DNA of 64,000 nucleotides from JAHIJO01 sp964486075 (GTDB taxonomy: Bacteria > Verrucomicrobiota > Kiritimatiellia > JAAZAB01). Positions 45,299 to 53,701 of the stretch are shown here, piece by piece. Below the pieces are notes generated by a model. It did no database searches. It saw only the letters and a list, made by a program, of their open reading frames with translations, and was not told the DNA's origin. The position numbers and the translations under genes were made by a program. Where the stretch lies: the NCBI GenBank assembly GCA_964486075.1, contig CAZALU010000002.1, positions 28,168 to 92,167 of the forward strand, read 5' to 3'. Position 1 is the stretch's first letter, and each line of letters starts with the position of its first letter.

Positions 45299-45469
45299 TT
45301 ACTGAGTTAGATATTCGGGAACCATAGCATAAATCGACTCGCCGTCAATTTCATATTGCCAGTTACCTAAGGCGGACAGGTCGGTTTTGGGCAACAATTC
45401 CAGTCTGGTTGCAAGTTGCGACCCGATGGCATAATAGCAGGCGGACTGGCTTAGTAGATCAAGGATCAT
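45299..45469 (-). pseudogene. YhcH/YjgK/YiaL-family fragment (N-terminal third)
   Basis: A 56-codon frame, MILDLLSQSACYYAIGSQLA through LGNWQYEIDGESIYAMVPEY to LTQ and stop, matches the start of YhcH/YjgK/YiaL (DUF386) cupin proteins, which are about 150 residues long. The family includes EbgC and proteins of sialic acid use. The frame stops after the first strand block, and I see no continuation, since the GH4 gene starts 22 bases on. It is likely a truncated remnant of the same sugar locus. Confidence 0.6.
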
Positions 45470-45538
45470 CTACAAAGAGATCCCACCCAGTCGTGCTAAA
45501 ATGCGAATTGTTGACTGTTTCAGGCAATGGGCAAACGG

Positions 45539-47821
45539 TTAGACTGCGGCCGAGTTATCTTTTTTGCGACGCCGCATTCTGACCATACCCGCATCCAGCG
45601 CCGTGAAAGCCAGTATAAAATATTCCGGGCGAGCGCCCTTGAACTCATGCAAGTTGAGGGCGCATTCCAGCAACACCTTGTGAATATTAGGCTCCCACGG
45701 CGACCGGGCCAGATCTTCGAGCAGACGGTACAGCGACAAGGCGGCCAGGTCGAGGGCCTGTCCCGCCAGGTGCTGGGCCACATCATCCAGCAGCGAAGCA
45801 ACCGGCGGTAGAGTAACGTCTAGACGGGGGGTCTTATCCCGTAAGGCCGAAGCCGCCTGCGCACCCGCAGTGCCGAAATCCGAACGGGTGGCCCGCCAAA
45901 GACGGATATAATGATTCTCGCCTCCGATCAGCCTGGCGATGGCCAAAGCGACTTCGTTGCGCAGCGCATTCTCCGGTAAGCGACGTAAAAGAACCAGCAA
46001 ATCATCCAGCGCGGCCACCGCCCGGAAAACACCCAGGGCCGAAGCGTACGCCACGCGGATACCGTCATGGGGTTCGGTCTGAAAAGCCTTCACCAACAAT
46101 GGCACGCTGGCATCGTCGCCGAGATTTGCCAGCGACCGCGCGCTGCGGGACCGCAGCAGGGCATATTCTGAGATCAGCGTTTCCCGCAGGGCCGGGATCG
46201 CGCTCCGATCCCCGATCCGTCCCAGGGCCCACCCCGCTGCCACGCTCAGATCAGGCTCCTTGCGACGCAGGATATCGATCAGCATCGCGGTCAAACGGGC
46301 GTTCGGCGGCATATGGGCGACGGACACAATGGCTTCATAGCGCACATTGAAGCTCGGATCCGAAAGCGCTTCCAGCAGTTCATCTGCGCTCAGCGGGTTT
46401 TTGGCCCGGCCCATGCGCTCGGTAATGGCAATACGGCGGCTTTCATTCTGATCCATCCCGTAGCGAACCGCTGACTCAAACGCCAGCAGTGGGTTTCCCT
46501 GGATGAACATGGAAATAAATTCGCCTGTGCGCACGGCCCCATCCTTTTGCAGGCGATTAAACAACCAAACCGACGCGATAAACAGCAGCATGCTGAAAGC
46601 AAAAAGGAGCCAGAAAGCGTCTATCGAGATGCCCATAAAACCGCCCCGGAGCGATTGCCCCAAATCGAGCAACCAACCAGCCAGGAACGGACCGCTAGCC
46701 CAGAACAAGTTAAAGGACGCATAATTCAGAGAGTAATAGGATGGATTTTTATTCCCGGGCGGCACAGCCCTGACATAAAAATAGCGGCTGGTCCCCGCGA
46801 GAAACGCCTGGTTGCCCACCCCGAAAACAGCGTAGGCCACCACCAGCCATCCCAAGATGCCGCCCGTTCCGCGCGGCATAACCATCAGCAGCAGGGGAAA
46901 CAGCATGATAATCAGCAATCCGAAAATCAGCGCCGGCTTGCCGCCAAACCGGTCCACACTCCAGCCCCACAACCAACATGACGCCAAAAGCCCCGTTCGC
47001 ATAATGGCATCCAGAATTAAAATAGTATCGGATCTCAGGCCAATCTGGTTTTTCAAAAAAATCGGCAGAAAAGGGAAGCAGCCGATGCCCAGCCAATATA
47101 AAGAAGCCCCCCCGATAAAATAGAGGTAATTGCGATCATGTAAAGGACCCAGGATTGCCTTAAAGAATGGCGTGCGAATCTGCTCCACCGGCATCGGATT
47201 GCCCCCGGGTATAAATCCGATAAAAATCAAAGCCACGAAGCCGACCAGCAGCCCCACCCCCATCAGGATCGAATAGCCTGTCACGTCCGAAATCTGTTTC
47301 AAAATCCACGATGCGCCCAGGGTGACCATCACCGCGATGGCCCCTGAAATAACAGCATTGGTCGCATCCACCTTGCCTCGAACCCTGTTCGGAACAAATT
47401 CCTGCAACCACGGAAAGTAGCCCACTTCGGCAATGCCGCGGCAGACCGCAAACATGATGACAATTCCGATCACCCAGTAAAAGACGCCTGCGCTGCCGAA
47501 TCTCTCCGCGATCCAGGGCGACAACAGCAGCAAGCACAGGAAAGTTGTTCTGATTCCATAAAAAATGATCAGGATGCGTTTGGGACCGGCATGGACAGCC
47601 CATTGCGACAAGACCAACGCCAACAAGGCACAAAAAGGGATCAACGAAATAATGGATCCGATTTTGGCATAGCTCAGGCCGAAGCTGGTCAAATACAGGG
47701 GAAAAATCGGGCCGAACACGGTCAGCAGGCAAAAAACAACATTGCCGGCGGTAAAAGCATAGAACCACGGGATGGCCCGCAATTTATCGACGGTCGTAAT
47801 AGACTTATTTTTCATTGGCAT
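45539..47821 (-). CDS. MFS transporter fused to C-terminal HEAT repeats
   Basis: 760 residues from ATG 47821 (47815 also possible; no clear ribosome site). Residues ~20-420 are a 12-helix major facilitator (FYAFTAGNVVFCLLTVFGPIFP ... the A-motif-like WSVDRFGGKPAL loop), probably for sugars given its neighbours. From ~460 to ~700 come PBS-lyase-type HEAT repeats (NPLSADELLEALSDPSFNVRYEAIVSV; EPDLSVAAGWALGRIGD; YALLRSRSARSLANLGDD), which form a cytoplasmic alpha-solenoid. The end is Arg/Lys-rich. Such a fusion is unusual; the solenoid may tie the carrier to a partner protein. Confidence 0.85.
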   Translation of the reverse strand: MPMKNKSITTVDKLRAIPWFYAFTAGNVVFCLLTVFGPIFPLYLTSFGLSYAKIGSIISLIPFCALLALVLSQWAVHAGPKRILIIFYGIRTTFLCLLLLSPWIAERFGSAGVFYWVIGIVIMFAVCRGIAEVGYFPWLQEFVPNRVRGKVDATNAVISGAIAVMVTLGASWILKQISDVTGYSILMGVGLLVGFVALIFIGFIPGGNPMPVEQIRTPFFKAILGPLHDRNYLYFIGGASLYWLGIGCFPFLPIFLKNQIGLRSDTILILDAIMRTGLLASCWLWGWSVDRFGGKPALIFGLLIIMLFPLLLMVMPRGTGGILGWLVVAYAVFGVGNQAFLAGTSRYFYVRAVPPGNKNPSYYSLNYASFNLFWASGPFLAGWLLDLGQSLRGGFMGISIDAFWLLFAFSMLLFIASVWLFNRLQKDGAVRTGEFISMFIQGNPLLAFESAVRYGMDQNESRRIAITERMGRAKNPLSADELLEALSDPSFNVRYEAIVSVAHMPPNARLTAMLIDILRRKEPDLSVAAGWALGRIGDRSAIPALRETLISEYALLRSRSARSLANLGDDASVPLLVKAFQTEPHDGIRVAYASALGVFRAVAALDDLLVLLRRLPENALRNEVALAIARLIGGENHYIRLWRATRSDFGTAGAQAASALRDKTPRLDVTLPPVASLLDDVAQHLAGQALDLAALSLYRLLEDLARSPWEPNIHKVLLECALNLHEFKGARPEYFILAFTALDAGMVRMRRRKKDNSAAV

Positions 47822-47983
47822 GGTCGAGGGAATTAACGGATACAACCGTCGGACTCTGATAGCGTGCGAATTCCGGTAATAAACAATCTTGTGGCATTAA
47901 TGTCAATTACTCTACAACATTAAACAACTTGGCATGCTACATCCAGCATGATAAGCTACTCGAACTTGATAGACAAATAGATC

Positions 47984-49414
47984 ATGGATGTTTCCTTGTT
48001 TCAACGCGAATCCGAATGCCGATGGCTGCTGCCACCTGCGGGCCCGATGCGAGTTCCGGCTGTCCTTTATGCTTCCGAAAATTTGATCCGTGAGATGGAC
48101 GTCAAAGTCCTGGAACAAATCAGCCGCGTAGCCGCCTTGCCCGGCATTGAAACGGCGGCCTATGCCATGCCCGACGCCCACTGGGGCTACGGTTTCCCCA
48201 TCGGCGGCGTGGCGGCCTTCGACGCCGACCGTGGCGGCGTGGTCTCCGCCGGAGGCGTCGGCTTCGATATCTCCTGTGGAGTTCGCACCATCCTGACCGG
48301 ACTATCCGCCGCCGAAATCATCTCCAAACAAGAAAAGCTGGCCGACGCTCTTTTCAGCGCAATTCCGGCCGGGATTGGGAGCACCGGCAATCTGCGCCTG
48401 ACCGCCAAGGACATGGACGCCATGCTATCCGGTGGCGCCCGCTGGGCCGTCCAATGGGGCTACGGTCTCCAGCAGGATCTGGATCGCATTGAACACCGCG
48501 GTGAAATCAGCGGGGCTTGCCCGGAAAATATTTCCGAGCGAGCTCGCAAGCGCCAGCATGACGAAATGGGTACGCTCGGTTCCGGCAATCATTATCTGGA
48601 AGTCCAGCGCATCATCGAAATCCTGGATGATGCAGCGGCCGGCGCCTTTGGTCTGCGTGAAAATGAAATAGTCATCAGCATTCACTGCGGATCCCGCGGA
48701 CTAGGTCACCAAGTGGCCACGGAATACTCCCAATCCATGGCCCGGGCCGCCCGCGCCCACGGCATTGTCCTGCCCGACCGCGAGTTGGCCTGCGCTCCAC
48801 TTCAATCCCCGGAAGGCCGGGCTTATCTGGGTGCCATGCGCGCCGCCTGCAACTGTGCCCTTGCCAATCGCCAAATTATCACGCATCTGGTCCGGGATAT
48901 CTTTGCAAGGCTGTTTCATCATACAACCCTACCCCTGCTATACGATGTCTCCCATAACACCTGCTCATTGGAAAACCATGTCGTCAACGGCATCAACAAG
49001 AAGTTGTTCGTGCATCGGAAAGGAGCCACGCGGGCTTGCGGTCCCCAGCATCCGGAGCTGCCGGCGGACTTGCGGTCAATTGGCCAGCCGGTCCTCGTCG
49101 GGGGCAGCATGGGCACAGCCTCCTACATCCTGGCGGGTACCGGGGAAAGCGAGCAGCTCTCCTTCAGCTCCGCTTGCCACGGCGCCGGGCGGCGCCTGAG
49201 CCGGACCCAGGCCACGAAGCAATGGCAAGGCCAAGATGTAATCCGGAACCTGGCTCAGAAAAAGATTTTGATCCGTACCCGTTCCTTGCGTAGCGCAGCC
49301 GAGGAAGCGCCCGACGCATACAAAGATGTTAACGAAGTCGTGAACGCCACCTTGCGGGCGCACCTGGCTCGGCCCGTGGCCCGTCTGGTGCCGCTGATTT
49401 GCGTGAAGGGGTGA
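47984..49414 (+). CDS. rtcB: RNA-splicing ligase RtcB
   Basis: 476 residues, the usual length. RtcB joins 2',3'-cyclic phosphate and 5'-OH RNA ends with GTP and Mn(II). Key residues are in place: Cys98 (GFDISCGVRT), His in LGSGNHYLEVQ, HCGSRGLGHQV, YDVSHN, the RKGATRA loop and the guanylylated His in SACHGAGRRLSRTQA. No archease gene is adjacent. Divergent from the MFS-HEAT gene. Confidence 0.95.
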   Translation: MDVSLFQRESECRWLLPPAGPMRVPAVLYASENLIREMDVKVLEQISRVAALPGIETAAYAMPDAHWGYGFPIGGVAAFDADRGGVVSAGGVGFDISCGVRTILTGLSAAEIISKQEKLADALFSAIPAGIGSTGNLRLTAKDMDAMLSGGARWAVQWGYGLQQDLDRIEHRGEISGACPENISERARKRQHDEMGTLGSGNHYLEVQRIIEILDDAAAGAFGLRENEIVISIHCGSRGLGHQVATEYSQSMARAARAHGIVLPDRELACAPLQSPEGRAYLGAMRAACNCALANRQIITHLVRDIFARLFHHTTLPLLYDVSHNTCSLENHVVNGINKKLFVHRKGATRACGPQHPELPADLRSIGQPVLVGGSMGTASYILAGTGESEQLSFSSACHGAGRRLSRTQATKQWQGQDVIRNLAQKKILIRTRSLRSAAEEAPDAYKDVNEVVNATLRAHLARPVARLVPLICVKG

Positions 49415-49668
49415 ATTGTCATATTTTGCACCTCGGATGTCAGCGTTATCCTCGCCATCTGCGGCAAGCGATGTATTGCAAGAAGCGTCTTGTGGACAAG
49501 CCGCTCTACCCCGGAAAGTGAAGATACAGGAATGCAGCCTAACAGCCTACCGTCTATCCACCTAAGTACCTGCGTTTGTTATACGCTTGCTTACATCTAC
49601 GATCCGTGTGCCCTTGCAACGCGGACCAGTGAGAAGTCTGAATTTATGTATAGCCAACGCTGAACTTG

Positions 49669-49677
49669 TGCTATACT
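49669..49677 (+). promoter_or_regulatory. Possible extended -10 promoter for the radical SAM gene
   Basis: TGCTATACT at 49669-49677 fits an extended -10 (TG-n-TATAAT-like). The start codon of the next gene follows 22 bases later, giving a short leader. No clear -35. Weak evidence. Confidence 0.3.
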
Positions 49678-49699
49678 CAAAACCATTGAGAAAAATACT

Positions 49700-51184
49700 A
49701 TGAAAGTTTTACTGATATATCCTGAATTTCCGGACACGTTCTGGAGTTTCAAACACGCTTTGAAATTCATCCGGAAAAAGGCCACCTTGCCGCCCTTGGG
49801 CTTGATGACCATCGCCGCGCTCCTGCCGACGGGGTGGTCCAAAAGGCTGGTGGACCTGAATGTTGCGCCGCTGACCGATCAGGATCTGGCCTGGGCCGAC
49901 ATGGCCTTTGTCGGTGCAATGATTGTCCAAAGCCAGCAGGCCCGGGCCATTATCACCCGCTGTAAAAAAGCAGGAGTGAAAATCGTGGCGGGCGGCCCGC
50001 TCTTCACCGACGAACACGACCATTTCGAAGAGGTGGATCATTTCATCCTGAATGAAGCCGAGCTGACCCTGCCGCCCTTTCTGGCGGACCTGGCCCGCGG
50101 CTGCGCACGACGCGTGTACGCGACTACGCAATTCGCGGAGATGGGGAAATCGCCGATTCCGCTCTGGGCGCTAGCCAAGCGTAAAGCGTATGCCTCGATG
50201 AGCATTCAGTTTTCACGCGGCTGTCCCTTCCAATGCGATTTCTGCAATATAACGGCCCTACTCGGGAGAAAAGTCCGCACTAAAAGCGCCACGCAGATCA
50301 TCGCCGAAATGGATAGCCTATACGAGCTCGGCTGGAGAGGTAACATTTTCTTTGTGGACGACAATCTGATCGGCAACAAACGCCGGCTTAAGAACGAACT
50401 GCTGCCCGCCCTGATTCAATGGCAGCAACACCGGCAGGGCATCACCTTCAACACGGAAGCTTCCATAGATCTGGCCGACGACGAAGACCTGATGCGCCTG
50501 ATGGTACAGGCCGGTTTCACGGAAGTCTTCATCGGAATCGAAACGCCGGATGACAACGGACTGATTTCCTGCAGTAAACAACAGAATCATCATCGCAATA
50601 TGGTGGCGGACGTCAAACGCATCCAGCGCGCCGGAATCCAGGTGCAGGCTGGCTTCATTGTCGGATTCGACACCGATCAACCTTCAATTTTCCAGCGGCA
50701 GATCGATTTCATCCAAAACAGCGGCATAGCGACGGCCATGGTGGGATTGCTCCAGGCACCGGTGGGCACCAAGCTCTACGAGCGGCTCAGCCGAGAAGGC
50801 CGTATTCGCGGACATTTAACGGGAGATAATGCCGACTGCACTACGAATATTATTCCCGCCATGAATCTCGACCGGCTGATGGAGGGATACAAGACCATTC
50901 TTCGCAATATATATGCATCGGAGCCTTATTACCAGCGGGTGCGGACATTCTTAAGGGAATACCAGCCCCCGAAGATTGCCACCCGCCTGCAGATTAAAGA
51001 CTTGATGCCCTTCTTGCGCTCCGTGCTGCATCTTGGCATTGCCGGCCGGGAACGGTTCCATTATTGGAAACTTCTGTTATGGACCTATTTTCACCGCCCA
51101 CGCCTGATGCCGATCGCCGTGACCCTCGCAGTCTACGGGCGCCACTTCCGGATTCTAGCCAAGCGTCATGCCGGCCATTTCTAA
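49700..51184 (+). CDS. B12-binding radical SAM protein (DUF4070 type)
   Basis: 494 residues. The N-terminal ~140 residues are a cobalamin-binding-like domain (MKVLLIYPEFPDTFWSFKHAL; PPLGLMTIAALLP), then the radical SAM core with CxxxCxxC seen as RGCPFQCDFCNITALLGRK near 175-190, and a C-terminal DUF4070 region. Members of this set include hopanoid C-2/C-3 methylase relatives, but many have no known substrate. A methyl-transfer role is inferred. It is a single gene with its own possible promoter. Confidence 0.85.
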   Translation: MKVLLIYPEFPDTFWSFKHALKFIRKKATLPPLGLMTIAALLPTGWSKRLVDLNVAPLTDQDLAWADMAFVGAMIVQSQQARAIITRCKKAGVKIVAGGPLFTDEHDHFEEVDHFILNEAELTLPPFLADLARGCARRVYATTQFAEMGKSPIPLWALAKRKAYASMSIQFSRGCPFQCDFCNITALLGRKVRTKSATQIIAEMDSLYELGWRGNIFFVDDNLIGNKRRLKNELLPALIQWQQHRQGITFNTEASIDLADDEDLMRLMVQAGFTEVFIGIETPDDNGLISCSKQQNHHRNMVADVKRIQRAGIQVQAGFIVGFDTDQPSIFQRQIDFIQNSGIATAMVGLLQAPVGTKLYERLSREGRIRGHLTGDNADCTTNIIPAMNLDRLMEGYKTILRNIYASEPYYQRVRTFLREYQPPKIATRLQIKDLMPFLRSVLHLGIAGRERFHYWKLLLWTYFHRPRLMPIAVTLAVYGRHFRILAKRHAGHF

Positions 51185-51239
51185 AAAAAGAGCAGTTCAA
51201 GCGCACTGAACTCGATTTTTTTATATTGATGGCTATGCT

Positions 51240-52598
51240 TTAACAGCCCTCACGCCCAGACGGACCGCCATTTTTTACGACAGGCTTGGACTCCTGCGTA
51301 ATTTTACGATGGCGCGCCGAAAATTCGGGCGCCTCGCGAATGCATTCCCCCAGTATCTTCATGGCCTGAAGAAAGTGATGATTGCTCTCCTGTTGATGAC
51401 CGGGCGAAATTTCCGCCTCTGTTCGCCCCACATCCCGCCAGCCGGGAGTACGCAGGTCGTCCGGCGGGATCGCCAGGGCGTCCCAGTTATGAAACAAGCG
51501 GCCCCACTCGCTGGCCAATGCCTGTTTTAAGCGGTCTTGGTGGGTGGGATACCAGAAGAAGTCGTGATAAAGCACGCTGGCAATATACGCCCAAGGAGCC
51601 AGGACTGATTTCAGGGACCACTCGATAGGTTTCTTGAGGGGGCCCCAGTAAATCTTGTGCTGCATTCGACTGGCGAAGGTCATCTTGCGGAACGGTCCTT
51701 CAAAATGCCAGTTCTCCCGCGCGGCATCCATGTCCCCGACGATTTCGATCTCGCGTGGGTCGCCGCACCCCAGCCCTTGCTCGTGCGCCAGGCGAATAAA
51801 TTTTATATCCTGCAGCGGATCGAACCCCATCAGCCGGGCCGCAACGGCATCTATCGCCACCTGGTCCGCCGAGGCCAGGAGCACGTTCTTGACATGGGGA
51901 GTCATGCAGCGCGGTCCGGGTCCGTCGCCGGCAAAAGTGCCGTCCATCACGGCAAACACGCCGGAATGGATTTTTTTCTGGATCATCAGCAGGTCAACGA
52001 GCGTCTCGTGAATCACGGGATGCGTCCAGTGCCGGTGCTCGTTAAGCAAGCCGCCGAAAGCGTTTTTCATGGCGCCGGTGGTGGTTGTGAAGACATGCGT
52101 CTTGACCGTGGGCAGATGGATTATGGACTCGCCGATGAAGCGACGCGGAATCATAAAGCCGTCCGGGTACACCTTGTTCAGGCACAGGAACCGGTCGGCC
52201 AGGTCACCAACGGCGTCACGGATGTGAATCCATTCGATCTCCGGCTCGTAGAGGTGAATGTTGCGCAAGCCGTGGACGGTGACGACATTGATTTGCTTGT
52301 TCTGGCGCTCGCCCAGCCGCGAATCTATCACGACCGTGCGGTTATGGCAGGCATGAATCCGGGCGGGGTCATACCCGTCCCGTTTCAGGGCGCGGATGAC
52401 GCCGTCCAACTGCCAGGGCACGGTGGAACTGCCCGGGAAAAAGAAATGCCAACTGATGTTGATCTTGAGCGCTATCTCGCGATCTTGCGCCAGGACATCC
52501 TGATAACCGGCCAGGTTCATCAAGCGGTGATAGTCCTCCAGCACCGTGGCCGGCGAGGTGCGCAGAATAGCCACTTTGGATTTTATGGCAGTGCCCAT
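51240..52598 (-). CDS. DUF362 family protein
   Basis: 452 residues, cytoplasmic. DUF362 blocks: VAILRTSPATVLEDY at the start, ALKINISWHFFFPGSSTVPWQLDGV, the motif IIHLPTVKTHVFTTTTGAMKNAFGG, and DQVAIDAVAARLMGFDP. DUF362 proteins are often linked to iron-sulfur proteins, but no ferredoxin Cys cluster is present here. An AGGAGA site precedes the ATG. It follows the alpha/beta hydrolase by 10 bases, so they are co-expressed. Function unknown. Confidence 0.82.
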   Translation of the reverse strand: MGTAIKSKVAILRTSPATVLEDYHRLMNLAGYQDVLAQDREIALKINISWHFFFPGSSTVPWQLDGVIRALKRDGYDPARIHACHNRTVVIDSRLGERQNKQINVVTVHGLRNIHLYEPEIEWIHIRDAVGDLADRFLCLNKVYPDGFMIPRRFIGESIIHLPTVKTHVFTTTTGAMKNAFGGLLNEHRHWTHPVIHETLVDLLMIQKKIHSGVFAVMDGTFAGDGPGPRCMTPHVKNVLLASADQVAIDAVAARLMGFDPLQDIKFIRLAHEQGLGCGDPREIEIVGDMDAARENWHFEGPFRKMTFASRMQHKIYWGPLKKPIEWSLKSVLAPWAYIASVLYHDFFWYPTHQDRLKQALASEWGRLFHNWDALAIPPDDLRTPGWRDVGRTEAEISPGHQQESNHHFLQAMKILGECIREAPEFSARHRKITQESKPVVKNGGPSGREGC

Positions 52599-52608
52599 GG
52601 TGGTCTCC

Positions 52609-53502
52609 TTATCGGAAAGAGCTGATAAACTCCGCTATTCTCAGCACGGCCTGTTGCGACTCAGGGAACCCGCGAATGTGCCATACATGTGGCATCTCCG
52701 GCCAGACTTCCAGGATGACCTGCCCCCCCGCCGCCCGGATTATTTCAGCAACCCGCACGCTATCGTCGAGTATGACCTCGGCGTCCCCTACCTGCATCAA
52801 TACCGGCGGCAAACCTGATAAATCGGCGTAGAGCGGCGAAGCCAGCGGATGGCGCGGATCCGCGTCTGCAAGATAGGTCTTGGAAAAAGTCGGGAGCCAT
52901 GAAGCTCGCATTATAACATCAGCGCTCGCGCGCGTCCGGACCGAACCGCCCGTGTTGGCCAGGTCCGTCCAGGCCGAAATCGTTACTGCCGCATCGGGCA
53001 GCGGTGCGCCCGCGTCCCGCAAGGCCAGCATGGCGGAAAGAGTCAGCCCGCCCCCGGCAGAATCGCCGGCGATAAAGGTCCGGGTTGCCGTGTGCGCTCC
53101 GTCGACGCCCTGTCCGTGCATCCATAAGAAGGCGGCCTTTGCATCCTGGACGGCTGCTGGAAAAGGATCCTCCGGCCCCACCCGATAATTGGCAGCCAAC
53201 ACCGCACAGCCCGTCATATTCGAAAGCACTGACGTAAACTCGCGATAATTTCCGGCGTTGCCACTGACATATCCGCCTCCGTGCAGGTACAGCATGCGCC
53301 GGTCCAAATGTGCATTAGGCGCCCACACCCACTCGGACGGCACTCCTCCGGCATCGACGGCTTGCACTCGCACAGTGCCGTCAGCAGGCCGGGTTTCCGC
53401 ACTCATTATGGACCGCAACCAGTTAATATCCAATCCAGCCGGCCTATTCCGGGCGTAAGCGACGGCACCGGCCAGCCACTGCTGATGCTCCCTGCTTGCC
53501 AT
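52609..53502 (-). CDS. Alpha/beta hydrolase (hormone-sensitive-lipase type)
   Basis: 297 residues from ATG 53502 with a GGGGAGG site 6 bases upstream; the longer frame to 53532 is rejected. It is an HSL/esterase-family hydrolase: oxyanion motif LYLHGGGYVSGN, nucleophile elbow FIAGDSAGGGLTL, late Asp in MQVGDAEVILDDS and catalytic His in MPHVWHIRG. Likely a cytoplasmic esterase. First gene of a pair with DUF362. Confidence 0.9.
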   Translation of the reverse strand: MASREHQQWLAGAVAYARNRPAGLDINWLRSIMSAETRPADGTVRVQAVDAGGVPSEWVWAPNAHLDRRMLYLHGGGYVSGNAGNYREFTSVLSNMTGCAVLAANYRVGPEDPFPAAVQDAKAAFLWMHGQGVDGAHTATRTFIAGDSAGGGLTLSAMLALRDAGAPLPDAAVTISAWTDLANTGGSVRTRASADVIMRASWLPTFSKTYLADADPRHPLASPLYADLSGLPPVLMQVGDAEVILDDSVRVAEIIRAAGGQVILEVWPEMPHVWHIRGFPESQQAVLRIAEFISSFR

Positions 53503-53701
53503 GCCTACCTCCCCATTATACCGTTTTAACAAAGCGTGATAATCCGCGGTTACACGAACCGATGCGCCGTCTTACTTTTTGAATTCCGGCAACAGCTCGC
53601 CATCAACATCCGCTCCTGCAATAACCACGGAGCGGCCTTGCGGCTGATGCCAATGTGTCCCGTCCGGCCACCCCGATGATCCCCATCCTAACCTGTTTTT
53701 T

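Noticed and set aside
51657..52625. 322-codon plus-strand frame
   Set aside because: Antisense to the DUF362 gene; no domain.
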